DNA of 45,334 nucleotides from an uncultured Bacilli bacterium. GTDB lineage: Bacteria; Bacillota_I; Bacilli_A; RF39; UBA660. The stretch is from the NCBI GenBank assembly GCA_947630575.1, contig CANRIB010000008.1, positions 1-45,334 on the forward strand. Reading direction: 5' to 3'. Position 1 is the stretch's first letter. Every line of letters begins with the position of its first letter. Made by a program: the position numbers and the translations under genes. Positions 11,149 through 18,421 of this stretch are shown one piece after another. The notes under the pieces are model-generated. The model had not been told where the DNA came from. It worked only from the letters and a program-made list of their open reading frames with translations, and did no database searches.

Positions 11149-11337
11149 CTTATGATAAATAAAGTAGTAAAAATAGTAAAAAAATTATGTCTAGCATTTA
11201 TTATGCTTTATGGTTTAAATTTAATTTTAGCATCAATCGATGTTTTCATCCCTATTAATGTTATAACGCTTATTGTTGTAACTCTTTTAGGTACCCCTAG
11301 CATTTTAGGTTTAGTCGTAATTTTTTTCCTAATTTAA
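11146..11337 (+). CDS. bofA: BofA-like small membrane protein
   Basis: A 63-residue protein made of two hydrophobic segments (about 12-32 and 39-61), with IPINVITLIVVTLLGTPSILGLVVI matching the BofA C-terminal pattern of an IPIN motif and LG-P. In B. subtilis BofA inhibits the SpoIVFB protease in the forespore membrane and so delays pro-sigma-K processing; it is also encoded just downstream of recR. Family and context agree; the function here is inference. No good ribosome site is visible, and GTG 11143, ATG 11146 and ATG 11152 are all possible starts, with a hairpin over them. Confidence 0.7.
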   Translation: MLMINKVVKIVKKLCLAFIMLYGLNLILASIDVFIPINVITLIVVTLLGTPSILGLVVIFFLI

Positions 11338-11349
11338 TAGGTGGTATAT

Positions 11350-12207
11350 ATGTTTGAAAACAACAATTTGCAAGAATTAGTAACTAAATATCATGAGAAC
11401 AAGCTCGCTCATGCTTATTTAATTGAAACAAATAACCTAGAAAAAGCTTTACTTGATTTAAAAAAACTAATTAAAGTTCTTAATTGTCCTGAAGAATTTA
11501 AAGCCCCTTGCACTATGTGTAATCTTTGTAATTTAATTAATTTAAGCAATCTTCCTAGTCTTAAAATCATTTATCCTGATGGCACCGGTATTAAAAAAAA
11601 TCAAATTGAAGAACTAAAACAAAATTTTAATACTATTCCCATTTATAGTAAATATAATACTTATATTATTATGAACGCCGATAAACTTAATTCCAGTAGT
11701 GCTAATGCTATGTTAAAATTTGTTGAAGAACCAACTCCCGGCATATTAGGTTTCTTCTTAACTACCAATAAAGATATTATGATTGATACCATTAAAAGTC
11801 GTTGTCAAACAATTACTCTAACTTATCCCACAAGTTCTCTCGAAGATTCTTTAAATATTACGAAAGAAGAATATGCCAAATATAAAGAAATAATTCCTAA
11901 GTATTTAGATTATTTGCAAAAATCTCATTTAGACAATAAAAATGAACTTTTATTATCTTGCCCCAATCGTGGTGATATTGAAATAATATTAAAACTTATT
12001 TTATCTTTATATTATAATTATTTTTTAAAATTAACTAATCAAGAATATGACGAAAACATTATATCAATTTATCCCTTAACAGAAAATTTATCAGAAATTA
12101 ATCAAAAACTTCAAATTATCACTAAAATTTTAACAAATATGAGTTATAATGTAAGTATGGAATTAATATTAGATAAATTCAATTTAGAAATGCGAGGTAT
12201 CTCATGA
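11350..12207 (+). CDS. holB: DNA polymerase III subunit delta prime
   Basis: The clamp-loader stator subunit. The 285-residue protein has the DnaX-like fold with a cysteine module CPEEFKAPCTMCNLC (about 46-60), KNQIEELKQNF, NADKLNSSSANAMLKFVEEP in place of a functional Walker B, and the arginine-finger motif TIKSRCQTI. No functional P-loop is seen, as expected for delta prime. ATG 11350 has AGGTGG upstream; the frame is open to a GTG at 11341, which overlaps that ribosome site. The stop overlaps the ricT start (ATGA). Confidence 0.92.
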   Translation: MFENNNLQELVTKYHENKLAHAYLIETNNLEKALLDLKKLIKVLNCPEEFKAPCTMCNLCNLINLSNLPSLKIIYPDGTGIKKNQIEELKQNFNTIPIYSKYNTYIIMNADKLNSSSANAMLKFVEEPTPGILGFFLTTNKDIMIDTIKSRCQTITLTYPTSSLEDSLNITKEEYAKYKEIIPKYLDYLQKSHLDNKNELLLSCPNRGDIEIILKLILSLYYNYFLKLTNQEYDENIISIYPLTENLSEINQKLQIITKILTNMSYNVSMELILDKFNLEMRGIS

Positions 12208-13004
12208 ATTATTATATTTATGGCGTAAACTTTAAAGATAATGGCAAAATATATCATTTTAAAAGTACTTTTAAATGTCCAATTAATGTTACAGTTATCA
12301 CTGAAACAGAAAAAGGTGAACAATTTGGTAAAGTCGTTAGTTTTATCGAAAACTCTCCCATTAAAAATATTGATGAACTAAGAGATATCATAAGAATATC
12401 CACTAAAAATGATTATGAACAATATCTTCGTAATTTAAAAGATGCAGATCGTGCCCTTAAAGATTGCCGGGAAATTGTAAAAGAACTTAATTTAGATATG
12501 AAAGTAATTAATGCGACTTTTACTTTTGATCGTAAACAATTAATATTTAATTTTCTTGCCGATGAACGCATTGATTTTCGAGAATTAGCTAAACGTTTAG
12601 CTTCTATTTATCGTACACGTATTGAACTTAGACAAATTGGTGCTCGCGATAAGGCTCGAGAAGTCGGAGGCGTCGGACCATGTGGCAAAAAATTATGTTG
12701 TGCCAGTTTCCTAAGTCATATAGATTCAGTTTCTATGAATATGGCTAAAAATCAGGGACTTGCTCTAAATCCTTCTAAAATAAATGGTTTATGTGGCCGG
12801 CTCTTGTGTTGTCTAACCTATGAAGATGATGAATATATCACTTGCAATAAAGGCATGCCTGAAATTGGTGATGTTGTAAATACTCCCAATGGTTCTGGCC
12901 CTGTTGTCAGTAAAGACATCCTTAATCGTAGCTATAAAGTTTTAGTTGATAATGAAAAAATTGATATATCTTTAGGAGAAATAAATGAACCAAGTACTGA
13001 ATGA
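12204..13004 (+). CDS. ricT: RicT/YaaT, PSP1-domain protein
   Basis: RicT is a subunit of the RicTAF (Y) complex, an iron-sulphur complex that stimulates RNase Y and is needed for competence, biofilm formation and sporulation in B. subtilis. The 266-residue protein carries the PSP1 core with the conserved cysteine pattern GPCGKKLCCASF and GLCGRLLCCLTYE (residues about 150-210). It sits between holB and a TrmN6-like gene as in B. subtilis. RicA and RicF are not in this window. Confidence 0.93.
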   Translation: MNYYIYGVNFKDNGKIYHFKSTFKCPINVTVITETEKGEQFGKVVSFIENSPIKNIDELRDIIRISTKNDYEQYLRNLKDADRALKDCREIVKELNLDMKVINATFTFDRKQLIFNFLADERIDFRELAKRLASIYRTRIELRQIGARDKAREVGGVGPCGKKLCCASFLSHIDSVSMNMAKNQGLALNPSKINGLCGRLLCCLTYEDDEYITCNKGMPEIGDVVNTPNGSGPVVSKDILNRSYKVLVDNEKIDISLGEINEPSTE

Positions 13005-13695
13005 TTTATATGATTATAATTTAAAAATATATCAAGACCCCACTAAATTTAAATTTTCCTTAGACTCACTTTTACTAAGTGAGTTTGTTGAAGTATCTAA
13101 AAATAGCCATAATTTGTTAGACTTATGCAGTGGTAATGCTCCCTTACCTCTTATTTTAGCTTCTAAAACTAAACTTCATATTACCGGAGTAGAAATTCAA
13201 CCTGAAATATATAACTTAGCCTTAAAAAGTATCGCTTATAATCATTTAGAATCGCAAATTACTATGTTAAATATCAATGTCAAAGATACTAACAATTATT
13301 TCCCGGGAAATAATTTTGATATTATTACTTGTAATCCCCCTTTCTTTAAATATCAAGCTAGTTCTCTAATTAATGCTAATAAACAAAAAGCTATCGCCCG
13401 TCATGAAGTTACAATTACTCTTGAAGAAATAATAAAAATTGCCTCTTATCTGTTAAAAGATAATGGAACTTTTTATTTAGTCCATCGCCCTGATCGCTTA
13501 GAAGAAATCTTATTATTAGCAAATAAAAATAATCTAAGAGTAAAAAAAATTAATTTTATTTATACAAATCTTGAAAAAAATGCTATAATGGTTTTATTAA
13601 AATTTGTTAAAAACGGCAATATTTCCACCAAAGTATATAGCACTCTTATTACAAACAATACTAAGACATATCAAAATATTTTTAAAAATAAATAA
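12985..13695 (+). CDS. trmN6: TrmN6-type tRNA methyltransferase (YabB family)
   Basis: A Rossmann-fold SAM methyltransferase of 236 residues. It shows the SAM site LLDLCSGNAPLPLILA (about 44-59), VEIQ after beta-2, and the amino-methylating motif TCNPPFF. Members of the YabB/TrmN6 group methylate N6 of adenine 37 in tRNA1(Val); that substrate is assumed from the family. It overlaps the 3' end of ricT by 20 bases with GGAG before the ATG. The usual partners yazA and rsmI are absent. Confidence 0.88.
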   Translation: MNQVLNDLYDYNLKIYQDPTKFKFSLDSLLLSEFVEVSKNSHNLLDLCSGNAPLPLILASKTKLHITGVEIQPEIYNLALKSIAYNHLESQITMLNINVKDTNNYFPGNNFDIITCNPPFFKYQASSLINANKQKAIARHEVTITLEEIIKIASYLLKDNGTFYLVHRPDRLEEILLLANKNNLRVKKINFIYTNLEKNAIMVLLKFVKNGNISTKVYSTLITNNTKTYQNIFKNK

Positions 13696-13710
13696 AGAAA
13701 GGTGATAACA

Positions 13711-14265
13711 ATGAAATTAATCGTGGGTTTAGGAAATCCTGGAAAAGAATATGATAGTACTCGTCATAATATTGGTTTTATGGTTTTAGATGCTTATCTT
13801 GGACCTATCTCTTGGCAAAATAAATTTAATGCTCTATATACCACCACCCAAATTAATAATGAAAAAGTAATATTTTTAAAACCCTTAACATACATGAATT
13901 TATCTGGTAATGCCGTGCGAGAATTTGTTAATTTTTATAAAATTGCTTTAGAAGATATTCTTGTTATTCAAGACGATTTAGATTTACCTGTTGGCAAATT
14001 TCGTCTTAAAATAAATAGTTCCAGTGGAGGCCACAATGGCATTAAATCCATTATAGATAATCTTGGCAGTAATAATTTTGCGCGTCTAAAAGTTGGTGTT
14101 TCCAAAAATGACAATATAGATACCAAAGACTATGTTTTAGGCCATTTTAAAAAAGAAGAACTAGCCATTATTAATAAACTATTTCCTATCTTTAAAGATA
14201 TAATTAATGATTTTCCTACCAATAATATTAATATATTAATGAATAAATACAATGGAATGATGTAA
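13711..14265 (+). CDS. pth: Peptidyl-tRNA hydrolase
   Basis: Pth releases peptides from peptidyl-tRNA that drops off the ribosome. The 184-residue protein starts MKLIVGLGNPGKEYDSTRHN, including the catalytic His in RHNIGF; further family blocks are KPLTYMNLSGNAV, QDDLDLPVGKFRLK and GGHNGIKSI. ATG 13711 lies behind AAAGGTG; an upstream GTG at 13702 is part of that ribosome site. In Bacillus the gene is called spoVC. It is followed two bases later by mfd. Confidence 0.95.
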   Translation: MKLIVGLGNPGKEYDSTRHNIGFMVLDAYLGPISWQNKFNALYTTTQINNEKVIFLKPLTYMNLSGNAVREFVNFYKIALEDILVIQDDLDLPVGKFRLKINSSSGGHNGIKSIIDNLGSNNFARLKVGVSKNDNIDTKDYVLGHFKKEELAIINKLFPIFKDIINDFPTNNINILMNKYNGMM

Positions 14266-14266
14266 T

Positions 14267-17200
14267 ATGAATTTTTTAAATGACTATTTTAAATATGATA
14301 ATAATATTACTATTACCGGTTTAACTAATCCTTTAGCCTACTTATATATAGATAATCTTTTTAAAACTAAAAAAGAAAACATTATCGTTTTAACATCTAC
14401 TTTATATGAGGCTAATGAGTTTTATCGTGGCTTAAAAAATATTGAAGATAATACATATCTCTTTCCTATGGATGATTTTTTAGCTAGTGTTGCTCTTGCT
14501 ATATCTCCCGAATTAAAAGTTAATCGAATCGAAACCTTAAATGCTCTAAAAAAAAATAAAGGTATTATAATTACTAATTTAATGGGTTATTTAAAATTTT
14601 TAACCGATGCTAAAGTCCAAAATAAACTGAATATTAAACTTGAAAAAGGCATGGATATTAATCGTGATAAACTAATTGAAATTCTAAATGAACTTGATTA
14701 TAAAAGAGAAACTATTGTAACAACCACGGGTGAATATGCGGTAAGAGGCTTTGTTATAGATATATTTATAACTTTAAGTGAACACCCCATAAGAATTGAA
14801 TTTTTTGGTAATACCATAGAATCAATTCGCGAATTTGATGAAGCAACTCAAATATCTACCTCTGAAATCTCGAGTATTAATCTTATATCTAATGGTGAAA
14901 TAAAAACTGAACATAAATCAAGTTTATATGATTATTCTAATAATGCAATTGTAGTAACTATAGATAATTCCAGAATTAAAGCTAGTTATGAAAAACTAGA
15001 GCAAGAAATGCTTGACTATAAAATAGCAAAAGAATTACCTAAAGATACTAAATTTATGTTTGAATTAAATGAAATAAATCCCAAATATAATATTTATCTT
15101 CATATGTTAGATAATAAAACAACAGCTAAAAATGCTCTTCATTTTACCAGTAAAGATTTAACTAACTTTAATTCTGATTTTGGAAGACTAAAAGAAGCCA
15201 CTAAAGTTTGGTATAATAAAGGTTATAAAATAATATTTTGTCTAACTAAAGAAAATCAAATAAAAATTATTAAATCTGAAATTGAAGTTCCCTTTTCTAT
15301 TGTTAATATCCCTTTAATTAAAGGTTTTATGTTTGAACATTTTGTTGTAATTACTGAATATGATATTGAAAATATTTCTAAAACTGAAATTAAATATAAA
15401 AATTCTTATAAAATAGGTCGTAAAATAAAAGATTTAAATGCTCTAAATACGGGAGATTATGTTGTTCATATGGCTCATGGGATAGGCATTTATAATGGAA
15501 TTAAAACATTAACTAAAAATGGTCTAGAAAAAGATTATTTAGAAATTCTTTATGAAGGAAATGATAAAGTATATGTTCCGGTTGAAAAAATAAATACTAT
15601 TCTTAAATATGCTAGTAAAGATGGCTTAAAACCTAAAATTAATAAACTTAATTCTACTTCTTGGGCTAAAACTAAACGAAGTGTGGAAAAACGTATTAAA
15701 GACATATCAGAAGAATTACTTAAACTATATGCTGCAAGACGGGCTCTAAAAGGTGATGCTTATGAATCTTTTGTCATGGAAGACGAATTTGCAAGTTCTT
15801 TTGAATATACTCCAACTAGAGATCAAGAAAGAGCTATCAAAGAAATTGAAGAAGATTTAAAAAGCCCTGTTCCTATGGATAGACTACTATGTGGTGATGT
15901 TGGTTTTGGTAAAACTGAAGTAGCTTTTCGTGCTATATTTAAAACCGTATTAAATAATAAACAAGTTTTATATTTATGCCCTACTACTATTTTATCTCGT
16001 CAACAATATAATTCAGCTTTAAATCGTTTTAAAGACTACCCTCTAAATATTGCATTATTAAATCGTTTTACTAATCCGAAAGAAACTAAACAAATAATAA
16101 AAGATTTAAGTGAAGGTAAAATCGATATAATTTTTGGTACTCACCGTCTATTAAGTAATGATATTAAATTTAAAAAATTAGGTTTATTAATTGTTGACGA
16201 AGAACAGCGGTTTGGCGTAACTCATAAAGAAAAAATTAAAGAACTAAAAAATGATGTTAATGTTTTAACTTTATCTGCTACCCCTATTCCTCGAACTTTA
16301 AAAATGGCTATGTCTGGTCTTCGTGATTTATCAGTCATTGATACTGCTCCTGTAAATAGATATCCAATTCAAACCTATGTTTTAGAAACTGAAGACTTAA
16401 TTGTAAAAGACGCTATATATAAAGAATTATCTCGCAAAGGTCAAATATTTATTCTTTATAATAATATTGAAGGTTTAAGTAGTCTTATTAATAAAATAAA
16501 TTTATTAGTTCCTGAAGCTCGAATTATTTCTGCTCATGGTCGTATGACTAAACAAGAGCTTGAAAATATCATGCAAGACTTTATTGATTATAAATATGAT
16601 ATTTTAGTTTGTACTACCATTATTGAAACTGGTATAGACATTCCTAATGCTAATACGTTAATTATCTATAATGCTGACCATTTTGGCTTATCTCAATTAT
16701 ACCAAATACGTGGAAGAGTTGGTAGGTCAAACAAAATCGCGTATGCTTATCTTCTATATGATAAAAGTAAAATCTTAAACGAAACTGCGATTAAAAGATT
16801 AGAAGCCATCAAAGAATTTACTGAACTTGGAAGTGGCTATCGTATCGCGATGCGTGATTTAGCTATTCGTGGTGCCGGTGATATTTTAGGTAGTGAACAA
16901 GCCGGATTTGTTGATTCTGTCGGTATTAATTTATATATGCAAATGATTGAAGAAGAAATGAAACGCCTAAAAGGTGAAGAAATAAAAGAGGATACCTCTC
17001 CAACTTCCTTAATTGATGTTTCCACTCATATCAGTGATGATTATGTTAAAGACGACGAAATCAAAATTGAAATTCATAACAAAATAAATGAAGTTGATTC
17101 TAAAGAATCTTTAGAGCGAATTAAAAATGAACTAGAAGATCGTTTTGGTCAAGTATCAGAAGAATTAATAATTTATATGTATGAAGAGTGGTTTGAAAAA

Positions 17201-17452
17201 TTAGCTAACACTCTAAATATTACAAGAGTAACTCAAACCAAGAGCTTTATTGAATTAGAATTACCTGAAGAAATATCTTCCAATATCAAAGCGGATAAAC
17301 TATTCTTAGAAAGTTATAACATTAATCCTAATTTCAAATTTAAATATCAAAATAAACGTATTAAAATATCTTTAATGTTAAAACAAAATGATAAACACTT
17401 CTTATATTATTTTGTTCCCCTACTTGAATTAATAAAAGGAGAACGTAACTAA
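14267..17452 (+). CDS. mfd: Transcription-repair coupling factor Mfd
   Basis: Mfd removes RNA polymerase stalled at DNA lesions and recruits UvrA. The 1061-residue protein contains the UvrB-homology region, a CarD-like RNA polymerase interaction domain (GDYVVHMAHGIGIYNG), and a RecG-like motor with Walker A GDVGFGKTEV near residue 543, DEEQRFG near 644, LSATPIPRTL, and motif VI QIRGRVGRS. The TRCF C-terminal domain follows. It is slightly shorter than B. subtilis Mfd. spoVT should come next but is displaced by a 2.6-kb accessory island. Confidence 0.96.
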   Translation: MNFLNDYFKYDNNITITGLTNPLAYLYIDNLFKTKKENIIVLTSTLYEANEFYRGLKNIEDNTYLFPMDDFLASVALAISPELKVNRIETLNALKKNKGIIITNLMGYLKFLTDAKVQNKLNIKLEKGMDINRDKLIEILNELDYKRETIVTTTGEYAVRGFVIDIFITLSEHPIRIEFFGNTIESIREFDEATQISTSEISSINLISNGEIKTEHKSSLYDYSNNAIVVTIDNSRIKASYEKLEQEMLDYKIAKELPKDTKFMFELNEINPKYNIYLHMLDNKTTAKNALHFTSKDLTNFNSDFGRLKEATKVWYNKGYKIIFCLTKENQIKIIKSEIEVPFSIVNIPLIKGFMFEHFVVITEYDIENISKTEIKYKNSYKIGRKIKDLNALNTGDYVVHMAHGIGIYNGIKTLTKNGLEKDYLEILYEGNDKVYVPVEKINTILKYASKDGLKPKINKLNSTSWAKTKRSVEKRIKDISEELLKLYAARRALKGDAYESFVMEDEFASSFEYTPTRDQERAIKEIEEDLKSPVPMDRLLCGDVGFGKTEVAFRAIFKTVLNNKQVLYLCPTTILSRQQYNSALNRFKDYPLNIALLNRFTNPKETKQIIKDLSEGKIDIIFGTHRLLSNDIKFKKLGLLIVDEEQRFGVTHKEKIKELKNDVNVLTLSATPIPRTLKMAMSGLRDLSVIDTAPVNRYPIQTYVLETEDLIVKDAIYKELSRKGQIFILYNNIEGLSSLINKINLLVPEARIISAHGRMTKQELENIMQDFIDYKYDILVCTTIIETGIDIPNANTLIIYNADHFGLSQLYQIRGRVGRSNKIAYAYLLYDKSKILNETAIKRLEAIKEFTELGSGYRIAMRDLAIRGAGDILGSEQAGFVDSVGINLYMQMIEEEMKRLKGEEIKEDTSPTSLIDVSTHISDDYVKDDEIKIEIHNKINEVDSKESLERIKNELEDRFGQVSEELIIYMYEEWFEKLANTLNITRVTQTKSFIELELPEEISSNIKADKLFLESYNINPNFKFKYQNKRIKISLMLKQNDKHFLYYFVPLLELIKGERN

Positions 17453-17528
17453 AATATATTTACAAACATTAAAATAAATGTTAAAATAAATTTGTAGAAC
17501 ATTTAAGAACAAATGCCTACAAAAAATT

Positions 17529-17630
17529 TTATTTTTTAAAGACATTTATCTTTATATCAATATTGATTAAGATAAGTGTCATTTTTATTGTTTTAAACAA
17601 TATTATCACGAATAAAATTGCTTTTATCAT
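17529..17630 (-). CDS. Candidate 33-residue hydrophobic peptide (type I toxin-like)
   Basis: An ORF too short for usual gene calling. It encodes 33 residues beginning MIKAILFVIILFKTIKMTLI: a hydrophobic helix with scattered lysines and a charged tail ending NVFKK. AAGGAGG lies nine bases before ATG 17630; ATG 17636 is only three bases away. A promoter-like TAGACA, 18 bases, TAGAAT (17742-17737 for the -10) would start RNA near 17730. That RNA begins exactly with the arm that pairs to the 3' arm at 17497-17520. Strong ribosome site, hydrophobic peptide and end-to-end pairing are the usual layout of type I toxins. No family match can be claimed, and overlap with the mfd terminator means it could be fortuitous. 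Confidence 0.4.
   Translation of the reverse strand: MIKAILFVIILFKTIKMTLILINIDIKINVFKK
17541..17587 (+). terminator. mfd terminator
   Basis: A 12-bp stem (17541-17552 with 17569-17580, one G-T pair) whose loop holds the palindrome ATCAATATTGAT, followed by ATTTTTATTG. The hairpin lies inside the opposite-strand small ORF at 17529-17630. Confidence 0.7.
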
Positions 17631-17741
17631 GACCATATGCCTCCTTTTATTCTTTAACCCCCTGTTACCAGTAAAGTTAGAAAGAATGAAAAGGAAAAAC
17701 ACAGGGTAGGCACCCGTCTTAAATGTTCAAGTTACTATTCT

Positions 17742-17785
17742 AAAACTAAAAAAGAATTTTGTCTAGAAAAACCGTTCGACAAAAT
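17742..17785 (-). terminator. Terminator of the double-HTH regulator gene
   Basis: On the minus strand ATTTTGTC (17785-17778) pairs with GACAAAAT (17763-17756), followed by TTCTTTTTTT. It ends the 17809-18261 transcript and also overlaps the presumed promoter of the small peptide. Confidence 0.7.
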
Positions 17786-17808
17786 CCGACACATAACAAA
17801 TCTATAAA

Positions 17809-18261
17809 CTATTTTAAATATTTAGGAGTATCAATTCTACCTAATAAATAATCTGCACTTACTTTATATTTTTTACAAATATCACATAATAAATATAGTG
17901 ATATTAAATATGTTCCATTTTCATAACCTGCAATTACAGATTGAGTTGTATTAAAAATATTTGCAAATTTTGATTGAGTATATTTTAATTCTTTACGGAA
18001 TTCTTTTAATCTTTTTCCAGCATTAATTTTATTAAATTGCTTTTTAAAATTTAAGTTTTTATTTTCTGAAAATCCTAATACATAATCTATTGAAACATTA
18101 AGATAATTACAGACTTTAATTAAGTGTTTAAGTGGCATTATCGTTTCTTCTCTTTCGTAATGTCCATAAATAATAGGATCTAATTCTAAGTATTTAGCTA
18201 TTTCAACTTGTTTAATACCTTCATATTCCCTAATATTTCTAATTCTTTCGCTATATATCAT
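17809..18261 (-). CDS. XRE-family regulator with two tandem HTH domains
   Basis: A 150-residue cytoplasmic DNA-binding protein with two consecutive Cro/C1-type helix-turn-helix domains: residues about 3-63 (GIKQVEIAKYLELDPIIYGHYEREE) and about 82-142 (YTQSKFANIFNTTQSVIAGYENG). Each ends with a conserved VSxDYxLG-type helix (SIDYVLG, SADYLLG), so it arose by duplication. ATG 18261 follows AGGTG; a GTG at 18270 sits on the ribosome site. It is divergent from the variable surface-protein gene. A perfect 14-bp palindrome near that gene's transcription start (18376-18389) is the likely operator. Confidence 0.85.
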   Translation of the reverse strand: MIYSERIRNIREYEGIKQVEIAKYLELDPIIYGHYEREETIMPLKHLIKVCNYLNVSIDYVLGFSENKNLNFKKQFNKINAGKRLKEFRKELKYTQSKFANIFNTTQSVIAGYENGTYLISLYLLCDICKKYKVSADYLLGRIDTPKYLK

Positions 18262-18335
18262 ATATTTCACCTAAATACATTTTCTCATTATTATAAGTTA
18301 CATAATAAAAAACAGACTTTATACCGATATTTTTC

Positions 18336-18364
18336 TTGACTTTTGACATTTATTAGCTTATAAT
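18336..18364 (+). promoter_or_regulatory. Promoter of the variable surface-protein gene
   Basis: TTGACT (18336-18341), 17-base spacer, TATAAT (18359-18364). Transcription would start near 18371. Confidence 0.8.
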
Positions 18365-18375
18365 TTTAATATAAG

Positions 18376-18389
18376 TTAGAAATTTCTAA
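18376..18389. promoter_or_regulatory. Candidate operator palindrome
   Basis: TTAGAAATTTCTAA is a perfect palindrome about 5 bases downstream of the predicted transcription start, in the intergenic region shared with the XRE regulator. Position and symmetry fit a repressor operator. Confidence 0.55.
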
Positions 18390-18421
18390 TATGATTGATA
18401 ATCATAGAGAGAGGATTGATA

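Larger units (their letters stand above)
17497..17728. repeat. Long imperfect inverted repeat flanking a small ORF
   Basis: Bases 17497-17520 and 17706-17728 are inverted copies. They give 12 bp (GAACATTTAAGA with its complement), three G-T wobble positions and 7 bp (TGCCTAC with its complement), interrupted by a small bulge. In a minus-strand transcript starting near 17730 these would pair the 5' end with the 3' end. Terminal repeats of a miniature transposable element are the alternative reading. Confidence 0.7.

Noticed and set aside
17453-17520. Short inverted repeats after mfd as a separate terminator
   Set aside because: AACATT/AATGTT and similar 6-bp stems there are expected by chance at this AT content and lack a T-run; the 12-bp stem at 17541 is the better candidate.
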